The position numbers and the translations under genes are program-made. From PALSA-894 sp963757565 (GTDB taxonomy: Bacteria; Pseudomonadota; Alphaproteobacteria; Rhizobiales; Xanthobacteraceae): DNA of 64,000 nt. Below are positions 8,792 to 21,984 of the stretch, piece after piece. The notes beneath the pieces were generated by a model, which was not told the DNA's origin, did not search any database, and worked only from the letters and a program-made list of their open reading frames with translations. Position 1 is the first letter of the stretch. Every line of letters begins with the position of its first letter. Location of the stretch: positions 558,001 to 622,000 of the forward strand of contig CAVWSB010000010.1 of assembly GCA_963757565.1 (NCBI GenBank). Direction: 5' to 3'.

Positions 8792-9456
8792 CCGCTCTCT
8801 CCGCCCTGCTCCTGCGCGACGTCCGCCTCTCCATCCGTGTCGGCGGCGGCGCGCTGATGGGCGTGTTGTTCTTCCTGATCGTGGTGACGCTGGTCCCGTT
8901 CGCGGTCGGCCCCGACCTGGCGCAATTGCGACGCATCGGGCCCGCGATCCTCTGGCTTGGCGCATTGCTCGCATCGCTGCTGACCCTCGACCGCCTGCTC
9001 GCCGCGGATCACGAGGACGGCTCGCTCGACCTGCTGCTGATGGGCGCAGCGCCGTTGGAACTCAGCATCCTGGCAAAAGCCGCCGCGCACTGGATCACCA
9101 GTTCGCTGCCGCTGGTGATCGCAACGCCTTTGCTCGGCTTGTTCCTCAATCTCGAACCGATCTCGATCGGTGCGGTCGCACTCACGCTGCTCGCCGGAAC
9201 GCCCGCATTGACTGGTATCGGATTGATCGGCGCGGCGCTCTCGGTCGCCATCCGTCGCGGCGGGTTGCTGCTGCCGGTGCTGGTGCTGCCACTCACCGTG
9301 CCGGTGTTGATCTTCGGCGTCGCAGCGGCGAATGCCGCCATCACGGGGCCGATGAGCTTCGGCCCGCCGTTCATGATCCTGTGCGCGCTGACGCTCGGGA
9401 GCCTCGTGCTCGGGCCCTTCGCGGCCGCGGCCGCATTGCGCAACGGACTTGAGTGA
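8788..9456 (+). CDS. ccmB: Heme exporter membrane protein CcmB
   Basis: The 222-residue inner-membrane protein has six hydrophobic segments. It is the permease-like partner of CcmA in the CcmABCD complex. It follows ccmA with an ATGA overlap and has the usual family length (about 220). The N-terminus MTALSALLLRDVRLSIR is typical of CcmB. Confidence 0.96.
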   Translation: MTALSALLLRDVRLSIRVGGGALMGVLFFLIVVTLVPFAVGPDLAQLRRIGPAILWLGALLASLLTLDRLLAADHEDGSLDLLLMGAAPLELSILAKAAAHWITSSLPLVIATPLLGLFLNLEPISIGAVALTLLAGTPALTGIGLIGAALSVAIRRGGLLLPVLVLPLTVPVLIFGVAAANAAITGPMSFGPPFMILCALTLGSLVLGPFAAAAALRNGLE

Positions 9457-9472
9457 GCCTAAAGACATCGCC

Positions 9473-10198
9473 ATGGCGCTGATCGACCTCGCCAATCCGA
9501 CACGCTTTCTTTCGCTCACGGCGCGCGTATTGCCGTGGCTCGCCGCCGCGACGGCAGTCATGTTCGTGATCGGACTTTATCTCTCGTGGCACGCACCCGA
9601 CGACTATCAGCAGGGCGCGACCGTGAAGATCATGTTCATCCATGTACCGAACGCGTGGCTCTCGATGGCGGTGTGGGCCGTCATGAGCATTGCCAGCATC
9701 GGCACATTGGTGTGGCGTCATCCCCTTGCCGATGTCGCTGCGAAAAGCGCAGCGCCGATCGGGGCGGCCTTCACCCTCCTCGCACTGATCACCGGCTCGC
9801 TCTGGGGCCGCCCGATGTGGGGCACCTACTGGGTGTGGGACGCGCGGCTCACCTCGGTCCTCGTGCTCTTCATCATGTATCTCGGCGTGATCGCGCTGTG
9901 GCGCGCGGTGGACGACCCCTCCCGCGCAGCGCGCGCGGCCGCGATCCTCACTCTGGTCGGCGCGGTGAATTTGCCGATCATCAAGTTCTCGGTCGACTGG
10001 TGGAACACGTTGCATCAACCGGCGTCGGTTTTCCGCGCGGGCGGCCCGACCATCGATCCCTCGCTCCTCACGCCACTGATGGTGATGGCGCTCGCGTTTC
10101 TGCTGCTGTTTCTGTCGCTGCATCTCGCCGCAATGCGCAATGAAATCCTCCGCCGCCGCGTGCGTGCGATGTGGCTGATGCAGGCGCACGCATCGTGA
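9473..10198 (+). CDS. ccmC: Heme chaperone-loading protein CcmC
   Basis: This 241-residue integral membrane protein loads heme onto CcmE. It has six membrane segments and the tryptophan-rich periplasmic motif (WGRPMWGTYWVWDARLTS, roughly residues 105-122) that defines the heme-handling family. His residues in FIHVPNAW and NTLHQPAS fit the heme ligands. ATG 9473 (MALIDLANP) is preferred to an in-frame TTG at 9449 that overlaps the end of ccmB; the ribosome-binding site is weak for both. The stop TGA overlaps the ccmD start. Confidence 0.96.
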   Translation: MALIDLANPTRFLSLTARVLPWLAAATAVMFVIGLYLSWHAPDDYQQGATVKIMFIHVPNAWLSMAVWAVMSIASIGTLVWRHPLADVAAKSAAPIGAAFTLLALITGSLWGRPMWGTYWVWDARLTSVLVLFIMYLGVIALWRAVDDPSRAARAAAILTLVGAVNLPIIKFSVDWWNTLHQPASVFRAGGPTIDPSLLTPLMVMALAFLLLFLSLHLAAMRNEILRRRVRAMWLMQAHAS

Positions 10199-10371
10199 TG
10201 GATCTGGGACCGCACGCTGCCTTTATCGTCACCGCCTACGTCACGGCGGCGGCTGTCGTACTCGCTCTGATCGTGTGGGTGCGCGCCGATCACGCGGCGC
10301 AGCGCCGGCTGCTTGCCGACCTTGAGGCGCGTGGGGTGACGCGGCGCTCGGAAAAATCGGAGGCCGCATGA
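10198..10371 (+). CDS. ccmD: Cytochrome c maturation protein CcmD
   Basis: This is a small 57-residue membrane protein. It has one hydrophobic helix (about residues 8-29) followed by a charged cytosolic tail (RADHAAQRRLLADLEARG), the CcmD pattern. It stabilises the CcmABC-CcmE complex and helps holo-CcmE release. ATG 10198 overlaps the ccmC stop (TGATG). A longer frame starting at 10171 lies inside ccmC and is rejected. The 3' end overlaps ccmG by four bases. Confidence 0.93.
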   Translation: MDLGPHAAFIVTAYVTAAAVVLALIVWVRADHAAQRRLLADLEARGVTRRSEKSEAA

Positions 10372-10961
10372 GCGCGACTGTTCCGGACGACAGGCCGAAG
10401 CGCCGCCTGTTCGTGTTGCTGCCGCTTGTCGTTTTTTTGGCGCTTGCCGCGCTGTTTTTCTTCCGCCTCGGATCGGGCGACCCCTCGCGCATTCCCTCCG
10501 CACTGATCGGTCACCCGGCGCCGCAGACCGACCTTCCGCCTCTCGCCGGCCTGCTTTCAAGCGACGGCAAGCCCTTGCCCGGTATCGCGCCTGCGGATTT
10601 CAAGGGCGCGGTCACGCTGGTGAACGTGTGGGCGTCCTGGTGCGTACCTTGCCACGACGAGGCGCCGCTGCTCAGCGCACTGTCGGAGGACAAGCGAATT
10701 CGCGTCGTCGGCATCAACTACAAGGACCAGCCCGACAATGCGCGCCGCTTTCTCGGCCGCTACGGCAATCCGTTCGCGGCCGCGGGCGCTGACGGCAATG
10801 GCCGTGCCTCGATGGAATGGGGCGTCTATGGCGTGCCAGAGACATTCCTGGTCGGCCGCGACGGCCGCATCGCCTACAAGCTGGTCGGTCCTATCACCGA
10901 GACCAACCTCGACCGCATCCTCAAGCCGGAAGTCGAGAAGGCGCTGGCTGCAAAGCCATAA
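10368..10961 (+). CDS. ccmG: Thiol:disulfide interchange protein CcmG (DsbE/CycY)
   Basis: The 197-residue protein has one N-terminal membrane anchor (about residues 12-33) and a periplasmic thioredoxin domain. The redox site is WCVPC (Cys92, Cys95), and the cis-proline loop reads YGVPETFL. It reduces apocytochrome c or CcmH so that heme can be ligated. The four-base overlap with ccmD shows translational coupling. The remaining system I genes (ccmE, ccmF, ccmH) are not in this window; in rhizobia they usually sit in a separate operon. Confidence 0.96.
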   Translation: MSATVPDDRPKRRLFVLLPLVVFLALAALFFFRLGSGDPSRIPSALIGHPAPQTDLPPLAGLLSSDGKPLPGIAPADFKGAVTLVNVWASWCVPCHDEAPLLSALSEDKRIRVVGINYKDQPDNARRFLGRYGNPFAAAGADGNGRASMEWGVYGVPETFLVGRDGRIAYKLVGPITETNLDRILKPEVEKALAAKP

Positions 10962-11045
10962 CGCCCCGGCCGCCGTCACCCCTTTTTTCCGCTGAGCAAG
11001 GTGTATTATGGGTCTCGGCCAGATCGGCCGGACAGGGAGAGAAAC

Positions 11046-11333
11046 ATGCGCCAATTCATTCGGGCATCGCTTATCGCGTTCGGGCTTGCGCTTGCAGTTC
11101 CGGTACTTGTCACACCGTCTGCACCCGCGATCGCGCAAGCTGCCGCCTTGCTCGACATCAACAGCGCCAGCAAGGCCGACCTCGACGCGCTGCCGGGCAT
11201 CGGCGCCGCGCGCTCGGACGCGATCATCAAGGGGCGCCCCTACAAGGGCAAGGACGATCTCGTGAACAAGAAGATCATCCCGCAGAATGTCTATGACGGG
11301 ATCAAGGACAAGATCATCGCGAAGCAGAAATAG
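11046..11333 (+). CDS. Secreted helix-hairpin-helix (ComEA-like) protein
   Basis: The 95-residue protein has a signal peptide (about 1-31, ending AIA-QAA). A helix-hairpin-helix unit of about 60 residues follows (LLDINSASKADLDALPGIG...GRPYKGKDDLV). ComEA-family proteins bind DNA non-specifically in the periplasm during natural transformation; short rhizobial members of this type have no proven role. ATG 11046 follows GGGAGAGAAAC, so the longer frame starting at 11001 is rejected. It converges with the flavin dehydrogenase gene, leaving only three bases between stops. Confidence 0.88.
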   Translation: MRQFIRASLIAFGLALAVPVLVTPSAPAIAQAAALLDINSASKADLDALPGIGAARSDAIIKGRPYKGKDDLVNKKIIPQNVYDGIKDKIIAKQK

Positions 11334-11336
11334 GCT

Positions 11337-12986
<1,650 letters not shown>

Positions 12987-13092
12987 GCCGTCCTCCCGCA
13001 CCTTGATTGGTCAGGATGTTAGGCCGTCAGTGACACGGAATACAGGCCGGGGGACTCAGGGGCACAATCTCGGAACGGTCGCGAGCGACGCG

Positions 13093-13269
13093 TCAGAGAA
13101 TGCCGCCGATCTTGTCCCACCACACGGTTTTGAGGGTGGTGCCCATGTTGAAGACCGTCGCCGCAATGGCCGCGCCGATGCCAGCGGCAATCAGCGCGTA
13201 TTCGATCGCAGTCGCACCACTCTCGTCGGCGCAGAGGCGCCGGGCAATTCCACCGAACGAACGAAGCAT
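13093..13269 (-). CDS. Flp-family type IVb pilin, orphan
   Basis: The 58-residue protein has a short basic leader and the Flp signature DESGATAIEYALIAAGIGAAI: a hydrophobic helix preceded by a Gly-Ala prepilin cleavage zone with the conserved Glu and Tyr. A prepilin peptidase would process it in the inner membrane before assembly by a Tad machine. No cpa/tad genes lie in the window, so this is an isolated pilin. ATG 13269 follows GAGGGG at the right distance. It lies directly downstream of mutT on the same strand (29-base gap). Confidence 0.88.
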   Translation of the reverse strand: MLRSFGGIARRLCADESGATAIEYALIAAGIGAAIAATVFNMGTTLKTVWWDKIGGIL

Positions 13270-13298
13270 CAGCGCGCCCCTCGTTGCGTCCCGAAGCG

Positions 13299-13697
13299 TC
13301 AGAGCAATGTCGTCAGATGCGCCACCAGCGGCACGTCCGCGGGCGGCATCGGATAGTCGCGCAGCCGGTTCGGCCGCACCCAGGCAAGACTCTGGCCTTC
13401 CTTCGCGGTCACCGCTCCGTCCCAGCGCCGGCACACATAAAGTGGCATGACGAGATGGAAATCCGGATAGGTGTGGCTCGCGAAGGTGAGCGGCGCGAGG
13501 CAAGCCTCCCTGACGACGATACCCAACTCCTCCTCGAGTTCGCGGATCAACAATTCCTCGGGCCGTTCGCCCGTCTCGACCTTGCCGCCGGGAAACTCCC
13601 ACAAGCCGGCCATCGGCTTGCCCTTCGGCCGTTGTGCGAGCAGCACGCGGCCATCGGCGTCGACCAGGGCGCAGGCAGCAACCAGCAGGATGTTCAC
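13299..13697 (-). CDS. mutT: MutT-type Nudix hydrolase (8-oxo-dGTP diphosphatase)
   Basis: The 132-residue protein has a complete Nudix box from Gly38 to Ile60 (GGKVETGERPEELLIREL followed by EEELGI), with the metal-binding RELEEE core. The surrounding LAQRPKGKPMAGLWEFPGGKVE is the MutT subfamily pattern, pointing to hydrolysis of oxidised dGTP from the nucleotide pool. The start codon is GTG 13697, giving MNILLVAACALVDADGRVL; the ribosome-binding site is weak. It lies in an argJ-mutT-flp series on the minus strand. Confidence 0.9.
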   Translation of the reverse strand: MNILLVAACALVDADGRVLLAQRPKGKPMAGLWEFPGGKVETGERPEELLIRELEEELGIVVREACLAPLTFASHTYPDFHLVMPLYVCRRWDGAVTAKEGQSLAWVRPNRLRDYPMPPADVPLVAHLTTLL

Positions 13698-13803
13698 CGC
13701 ACGCGCCCCGTCACACTATCGGGTTCCGAGTTAAGGACCGATCAATACGATTGGAGAAACGGCCCGGCCATTATGGCTAACCAATTGCGTATGCGCCGAT
13801 TTT

Positions 13804-15036
13804 TCAAGAACGATAGTCGCCATTGATCGCCACGTATTCCTTCGTCAGGTCGCATGTCAGTACCCGGTCGCGCCCTTTTCCCAGGCCCAGACCGACCCGC
13901 AGCGCGATTTCGGGGTTCTTCATGTAGGCCGATACCGCTGTCTCGTCGTAATCCGGATCACGCGCCCCTCGGTGCGCCACGCGCGTGCCGCCGAACCAGA
14001 TTGACAATTTGTCGCGGTCGGCCGGCTCGCCGGCCTTGCCGACCGCCATGACAACCCGCCCCCAGTTGGCGTCCTCACCGGCGATCGCGGTCTTGACCAG
14101 CGGCGAGTTCGCAATCGAGAGCGCGATACGCCGCGCGGATTTCTTCGAGGTCGCGCCTTCCACGACGACTTCAACCAGCTTGCGCGCACCCTCGCCGTCC
14201 CGCGCGACCTGCTCGGATAGGTCCGCAAGCAGGCGGGTGAATGCGGTGCGAAACGCTTTCAGCTTTGGATCGGCAGCCCGTGTGATCGCCTTCCCACCGG
14301 CCGCTCCGGTCGCGAAGGCAAGCAGCGTGTCGGACGTGGAGGTGTCGCCATCGATCGTGACGGCGTTGAACGTGTCCACGACGGTCTCCGACAGGATCGC
14401 CTGCAACGCCGACGCCGCAATCGGTGCGTCGGTGAAGACGAACGACAACATTGTCGCCATGTCAGGGGCGATCATGCCCGCACCCTTGGCGATGCCGTTG
14501 ATCGTCACGGTCGTGTTGCCGATCTTCGCCGTCACGGTTGCGACCTTCGGAAACGTGTCGGTGGTCATGATGGCCTTCGCGGCCTCGAGGAAGCGTCCCG
14601 GTCCCGCCTTGTCGACAAGGCCCTGCATCACGCCCTCGAAGCGCTGCGCCGGAAGCGGCTCGCCGATCACGCCGGTCGACGCCAGAAAGATGTCGCCCGG
14701 CTTGCAACCGGCCGCCTCGCTCGCGAGCTTTGCGGTTAATGCCGTGGCGGCGCGCCCGGTCTTGCCGGTGAACGCATTGGCGTTACCCGAGTTCACCACC
14801 AGCGCGCGCGCCTTGCCGCCCTTGAGCTTGGCGCGGCACCATTCGACCGGCGCTGACGGACATTTCGAGCGCGTAAACACGCCGGCAACCGCGGTGCCCT
14901 TGTCGAAGAGTGCAAGCAGCACATCGGTGCGGCCCTGATACTTGATGCCGGCAGCGCCGGTGGCAATGCGCACACCGGCGATCTCCGGCATGTCGGGAAC
15001 GTGTTTGGGCGCAAGCGGAGAAACGGCTGAGGACAT
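13804..15036 (-). CDS. argJ: Bifunctional ornithine acetyltransferase / N-acetylglutamate synthase ArgJ
   Basis: This 410-residue arginine-biosynthesis enzyme transfers the acetyl group from N-acetylornithine to glutamate. The self-cleavage motif KGAGMIAPDMATML places the nucleophile at Thr195 after Ala194, which will split the precursor into alpha and beta chains. Other family landmarks are NSGNANAFTG, GDTSTSD and the C-terminal KEYVAINGDYRS. The length is normal and the gene is intact. It lies downstream of ppiC on the same strand, separated from it by a terminator-like hairpin. Confidence 0.97.
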   Translation of the reverse strand: MSSAVSPLAPKHVPDMPEIAGVRIATGAAGIKYQGRTDVLLALFDKGTAVAGVFTRSKCPSAPVEWCRAKLKGGKARALVVNSGNANAFTGKTGRAATALTAKLASEAAGCKPGDIFLASTGVIGEPLPAQRFEGVMQGLVDKAGPGRFLEAAKAIMTTDTFPKVATVTAKIGNTTVTINGIAKGAGMIAPDMATMLSFVFTDAPIAASALQAILSETVVDTFNAVTIDGDTSTSDTLLAFATGAAGGKAITRAADPKLKAFRTAFTRLLADLSEQVARDGEGARKLVEVVVEGATSKKSARRIALSIANSPLVKTAIAGEDANWGRVVMAVGKAGEPADRDKLSIWFGGTRVAHRGARDPDYDETAVSAYMKNPEIALRVGLGLGKGRDRVLTCDLTKEYVAINGDYRS

Positions 15037-15070
15037 GAGCGTGACATCCGGCTGATCGCGTCAGATACGA

Positions 15071-15098
15071 AAATGCCCGGCGCGACGGCCGGGCATTT
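15071..15098. terminator. Hairpin between ppiC and argJ, probable terminator or attenuator
   Basis: A perfect 10-bp stem AAATGCCCGG / CCGGGCATTT (15071-15080 with 15089-15098) lies between ppiC (ending 15138) and argJ (starting 15036). The minus-strand copy ends in TTTT. It would stop or reduce read-through from ppiC into argJ. Confidence 0.65.
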
Positions 15099-15137
15099 GC
15101 ATTTGTCTTTTACACCGCAGGAGGCGGCGGATCAATT

Positions 15138-16013
15138 CTACTTCTTCTCTCCGGCCGGCGGCGTCGCGGGAGCCGGTGCAGCCGGCTCGCCGACGCGCTC
15201 GACCTTGCCTTCGGCGCGCAGCTTGGTGATCAGCGCACTCTGCTGACGCCGCACCACGAAGTTCTCAAGCTGATCCTTCACCTTGTCGAATTCCGGCGCC
15301 TTCTTCTCGCGCTTGTCCTCGACCTGAATGACATGCCAGCCGAACTGCGACTTCACCGGCTCGGAGAGCTGGCCCTTGTCCAGCTTGAACGCGACCTCGG
15401 AGAATTCAGGCACCATCTGGTCCTTGGTGAAGTAGCCGAGATCGCCGCCATCGGCCGAGCCCGGATCCTTCGACTTCGCCTTGGCGAGTTCGGCGAAATC
15501 CGCACCCTTCTTCAGTTCGGCCAGCACGGCCTTCGCCTCGTCCTCTGTCTCGACCAGGATATGGCGCGCCCGCACCTCGGGCTCGGACTTCATCTGGCCG
15601 ATCGCCTCGTCATAGACCTTGTGCAGTTCGGCGTCGGTTACCGAGGCCTTCGCCTCGGCCTGCAGATAGGTCTCCATCAGGAGCTTGGTGCGCGCATAGG
15701 CAAGCTTGTGCTTGAACTCGGCGCTGTCGGCGACCTTCTTGTCCTCGGCCGCCTTGGCGACGAGCATCATGTCGGTCACGAAGGTGATGAGATAGTCGTG
15801 CTTGGCCTCGGGCGTCATCTGGGGCGTGTTGCCACCGAGATCTTCCTCGGCCATCGCCAGGTCGCTTTGGTGAATTTCTGTGCCGTTCACCTTCGCGACC
15901 ACCGGGTCGTCGGCGGCGTGCGCGGGCGGCACCGCGAGCATGAGCGACAGGGCGAGCGCGGAAGCGAGGCATGCGCCGGGCAAGCCCAGAGCGGGTAACT
16001 TCGGCAGTTTCAT
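15138..16013 (-). CDS. Periplasmic parvulin-type peptidylprolyl isomerase (PpiC/PrsA-like foldase)
   Basis: The 291-residue protein has a signal peptide (about 1-34, ending AHA-ADD). An N-terminal SurA-like chaperone segment follows, then a parvulin domain (about 145-235) with ARHILVETEDEA, GGDLGYFTKDQMVPEF and FGWHVIQVEDKRE. The tail is Ala/Pro-rich. It would catalyse cis-trans proline isomerisation during folding of exported proteins. ATG 16013 follows AAGGA at a suitable distance; an extension upstream lacks one. It is divergent from secA, so export and folding genes share one intergenic region. Confidence 0.92.
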   Translation of the reverse strand: MKLPKLPALGLPGACLASALALSLMLAVPPAHAADDPVVAKVNGTEIHQSDLAMAEEDLGGNTPQMTPEAKHDYLITFVTDMMLVAKAAEDKKVADSAEFKHKLAYARTKLLMETYLQAEAKASVTDAELHKVYDEAIGQMKSEPEVRARHILVETEDEAKAVLAELKKGADFAELAKAKSKDPGSADGGDLGYFTKDQMVPEFSEVAFKLDKGQLSEPVKSQFGWHVIQVEDKREKKAPEFDKVKDQLENFVVRRQQSALITKLRAEGKVERVGEPAAPAPATPPAGEKK

Positions 16014-16169
16014 GGAAAAATCCTTCGGTCCGGGATCAAGGCCCCCGCGATCGGCGGCGGACACTCGCGCAAACGTGGTTTTTTTTCAATGCCGGAGTGG
16101 CCAGCGCGTCTAACAACGGCGTGAGTGATTGCGCCTGTCTGGCGGGCAAAAGCGGCAAATTCGGGCCGA

Positions 16170-16198
16170 TTGACAAGGATCGGACCCCCTCCTATCTC
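16170..16198 (+). promoter_or_regulatory. Predicted sigma-70 promoter for secA
   Basis: A consensus TTGACA at 16170-16175 is followed by a 17-base spacer and TATCTC at 16193-16198. It lies about 140 bases upstream of the secA ATG inside the 325-base divergent region between ppiC and secA. The -35 is perfect and the -10 matches the most conserved positions only partly. Confidence 0.55.
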
Positions 16199-16338
16199 TC
16201 CGGAAGTCCCTCGCAGGCCGATCCGGCGGGGCCATTTACGTTGCCCGCCAAACCCGAAAAGAGCCACGCTCCAGGCGCATCGGGGCGGCGCTAAGGCCGC
16301 ATTGCCAGAGTACGGAACCCATAAGGACGTCATCGCTC

Positions 16339-19137
<2,799 letters not shown>

Positions 19138-19147
19138 GCGCCGAAAC

Positions 19148-19176
19148 AAAAAGGCGGGACCCTGTCCCGCCTTTTT
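19148..19176. terminator. Bidirectional terminator between secA and the L,D-transpeptidase gene
   Basis: A 12-bp perfect stem AAAAAGGCGGGA / TCCCGCCTTTTT (19148-19159 with 19165-19176) has A and T tracts on both sides. It can therefore end both the rightward secA transcript and the leftward transcript from 19204-20787. Confidence 0.88.
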
Positions 19177-19203
19177 GCCAGCTTTGAGCCTGGTTCGCGG
19201 CGA

Positions 19204-20787
19204 CTACCGGATCGCGCCCCAGCGCTGATCGAAATTACCCGCGGGCACCGTCGGCGCCGCCCCACTCATCAGGCTTGAACCGCTTGCGGACGACTGCCGC
19301 GCAGGTGTCGGCGCAGTCACGGGCGCAGGCGGCGGCGCCTGCTCGGCCTCCTCGGGCTGCGCCGCAGGCTGCTGCTTCGGGCGCGGCGCCACATTCGGCG
19401 CAACATGCGGCCGCGCTGCTGGCTTCGGCGCCGGTGTCACGGCGGCGGCCTTCGCGCGCGAGGCATCGGCAGTTGGCTTATCGTCCTCGCCGATCAGGCG
19501 GCCGATAGTCGAGCCATACAGGTTCGAGAACATGCCGCCGGATTCCTTGGGCGCAGGAGCAGGTGCAGGCTTCGATTCAGCCGATGCCGTCATGTATGCG
19601 CCACCCGACTTGCCCTTCGGCGCTGCGCGCGGAACCGGAACGCTTCCGCTCGCGGTAGCAGTCGTGTCGGTGTCGACCGGATAGGTCTCGATCGGCGGGT
19701 TGACGTAGGAGCCCAGCTTCTTGGCAGCATTCTCGTCGACCACGTAGCGCAGCGTGCCGTCCGGCTCGCGCACTTCCTGCGGTTTGAGCTTGGCCAGGAA
19801 GGTCGGGTGCATTCCGCCGTCGCGGCCGGTCTTGATCGGCGCGAGCGTGACGCGCGAGGCGAGTGCCGCCATCTGCTGGTCATCCTGCTGCTGCTTCGCC
19901 TTCACCTCGGCGACCACATCGGCCGGCTGCTCGTAGACCGGGCACTTGCCGGCCGGACTGAAGTTCAGCGCCGCCTGCGACTGCTGCAACGGCCGCATGC
20001 CGCCCCAGGGCGTGCCGACCTGAATGCCATCGGCCGGGGTCATGTTCTTCTGCGGCGCTTGCGCGTTGAACACATAGCGCTTTTCGCAAACGTCGACCTT
20101 CGGCTCCTGGTGCGTGATCTCGAAGTGGTCGCTACCTTCCTTCAGCATGCGCCAGAACGGCATGTTCGGATTGTTGCGATGGCGCGCGAAGTTCGCCGCC
20201 GTCATGCGGAACGGATAGGCCTGCACCTGGAAGGCGCGCTGCCCGCCGAAGAAAGACTCACGCGCGAGCGCATAGATCTCGCCGATCTGGTCGTCGGTCA
20301 TGGCGTAGCAGCCGCGCGACGAGCAGTCGCCGTGGACCATCAGCTGCGAGCCGGTGCGACCCCACGCCCTGTCGTAGGCGTTGGGATAACCCATGTTGAA
20401 CGACAGGTAGAAGGCGGAGTTCGGGTTCATCTGCGCCGGCGTGATACTGTAGAACCCCTCGGGCGCCTGACGGTCGCCTTCCTTGATCTTGGGCCCGAGT
20501 TCACCCGACCAGCGGCAGATCGGATACGTCTTGAGCAATTCGTATCGGCCGGAGGCGTCCTGCTTCCAGACCTCCAGCTCGGCCTCCTCCTTGAAGAGCC
20601 GCGCCAGGATGGACGACTCAACCGGCATGTTCTTCTGCTGGAGATCGGCGCGCATCTCGGGAGAGAGTTCCCGCATCGCCTTGTTGGTGCTGAGGCCATC
20701 GGTATCGCAACCGGCAAGCGCCACCACGGCGGCGAGCGCCGCGGAGGTCATCAGGCCCCGCACGTAACCAGAAAAATTCAACCCCAT
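19204..20787 (-). CDS. L,D-transpeptidase family lipoprotein (YafK-like, YkuD domain)
   Basis: The protein has 527 residues. A lipoprotein signal ends in ALAGC, making Cys27 the lipidated residue. The YkuD catalytic motif HGDCSSRGC gives His152 and nucleophile Cys160. The C-terminal third is a low-complexity Pro/Ala/Lys-rich tail (about 390-510), likely spanning the periplasm or binding the wall. Members cross-link peptidoglycan or attach proteins to it; the YafK branch includes amidase-like enzymes, so the exact reaction is open. Start ATG 20787 gives a good lipoprotein signal; upstream in-frame starts (20823, 20841) and ATG 20751 are possible. Confidence 0.88.
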   Translation of the reverse strand: MGLNFSGYVRGLMTSAALAAVVALAGCDTDGLSTNKAMRELSPEMRADLQQKNMPVESSILARLFKEEAELEVWKQDASGRYELLKTYPICRWSGELGPKIKEGDRQAPEGFYSITPAQMNPNSAFYLSFNMGYPNAYDRAWGRTGSQLMVHGDCSSRGCYAMTDDQIGEIYALARESFFGGQRAFQVQAYPFRMTAANFARHRNNPNMPFWRMLKEGSDHFEITHQEPKVDVCEKRYVFNAQAPQKNMTPADGIQVGTPWGGMRPLQQSQAALNFSPAGKCPVYEQPADVVAEVKAKQQQDDQQMAALASRVTLAPIKTGRDGGMHPTFLAKLKPQEVREPDGTLRYVVDENAAKKLGSYVNPPIETYPVDTDTTATASGSVPVPRAAPKGKSGGAYMTASAESKPAPAPAPKESGGMFSNLYGSTIGRLIGEDDKPTADASRAKAAAVTPAPKPAARPHVAPNVAPRPKQQPAAQPEEAEQAPPPAPVTAPTPARQSSASGSSLMSGAAPTVPAGNFDQRWGAIR

Positions 20788-20944
20788 GCTCCCCGACCCG
20801 ATCACGGCCCTGCTTGGGCCCATTGGGTCTACATTAGGCAACCGTTATCCCTAAAGATGAGGCAATCACAAGGCAGGCTAAACACCCATCCCCGGTCCGA
20901 CCACGAATATGGTGAACGAAAGGTAAACCGGTGGCGATGGTAGG

Positions 20945-21895
20945 TCAAAGCGCCCTGCCGATATTGAGGAATTTCTCGCGCCGCTCGCGCCGGACGGTAT
21001 CGCGATCGAGGCTGGTCAGGGCGGCTAGGGCGTGACCCAGGGCTTCCCCCGTCGCCGCGATGGCGGCCGAGGGATCGCGGTGCGCCCCCCCGACCGGCTC
21101 CGGAATGATCTCGTCGATCACGCCGAAGCGCATCAGGTCCTCGGCGGTGATCTTCATGTTGGTAGCGGCGTCCTGCGCCTTGGAGGTGTCGTGCCACAGG
21201 ATTGAGGCCGCACCCTCCGGCGAAATCACGCTGTAGATCGCGTGCTCCAGCATCAGCACGCGGTTCGCCGTCGCAATCGCGATCGCCCCGCCCGAACCGC
21301 CCTCGCCGAGAATCACGGCCACGTTCGGCACGCCAAGCATCAGACAGGCATCGGTCGAGCGCGCGATCGCCTCGGCCTGCCCGCGCTCCTCCGCGCCGAT
21401 CCCTGGATAGGCGCCGGCGGTATCGACCAGCGCGATCACCGGAATGCCGAAACGGTCGGCCATTTCCATCAGCCGGACGGCCTTGCGATAGCCCTCGGGG
21501 CGGGCCATGCCGAAATTGTGCTTCAGCCGGCTCTCGGTGGTCGAGCCCTTCTCCTGTCCGATGACGCAGATGCTCTCACCCTGAAAACGGCCGAAACCGC
21601 CCACGATGGCGTCGTCTTCGCCGAACTTGCGATCGCCGGCGAGCGGCGTGAAATCGGTGATCAGTTCAGCCACATAGTCGAGGCAATGCGGACGCGTCGG
21701 CCAGCGCGCGACCTGGGTCTTTTGCCAGGGTGTGAGATTCTTGTAGAGTTCGGTCAGGGTCTGCGACGCGCGCGCTTCGAGCCGATCGATCTCGTCGGTA
21801 ACCGAGACATCGCCGCTGGCCTGCATCGCGCGGAGTTCCTCGATTTTCTGTTCGAGTTCTCCGACCGGTTTTTCAAAATCGAGATAGGAGCGCAT
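20945..21895 (-). CDS. accA: Acetyl-CoA carboxylase carboxyltransferase subunit alpha AccA
   Basis: This 316-residue subunit pairs with AccD to transfer the carboxyl group from biotin to acetyl-CoA, the first committed step of fatty-acid synthesis. Characteristic blocks are MRSYLDFEKPVGELEQKIEE, FGMARPEGYRKA, DTAGAYPGIGAEERGQAEAI and GEGGSGGAIAIA, the last forming the oxyanion region for CoA. Length is standard. It is an intact gene on the minus strand, downstream of xerD with a 90-base gap. Confidence 0.97.
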   Translation of the reverse strand: MRSYLDFEKPVGELEQKIEELRAMQASGDVSVTDEIDRLEARASQTLTELYKNLTPWQKTQVARWPTRPHCLDYVAELITDFTPLAGDRKFGEDDAIVGGFGRFQGESICVIGQEKGSTTESRLKHNFGMARPEGYRKAVRLMEMADRFGIPVIALVDTAGAYPGIGAEERGQAEAIARSTDACLMLGVPNVAVILGEGGSGGAIAIATANRVLMLEHAIYSVISPEGAASILWHDTSKAQDAATNMKITAEDLMRFGVIDEIIPEPVGGAHRDPSAAIAATGEALGHALAALTSLDRDTVRRERREKFLNIGRAL

Positions 21896-21984
21896 TGCGC
21901 CTCAATATAGGAACGGAAACCGTGCGCCGCTCGCGCGCGGCGGAAACTGGCCGCTGGGGGCATCCAAGTCAAGAAACGGGGACT

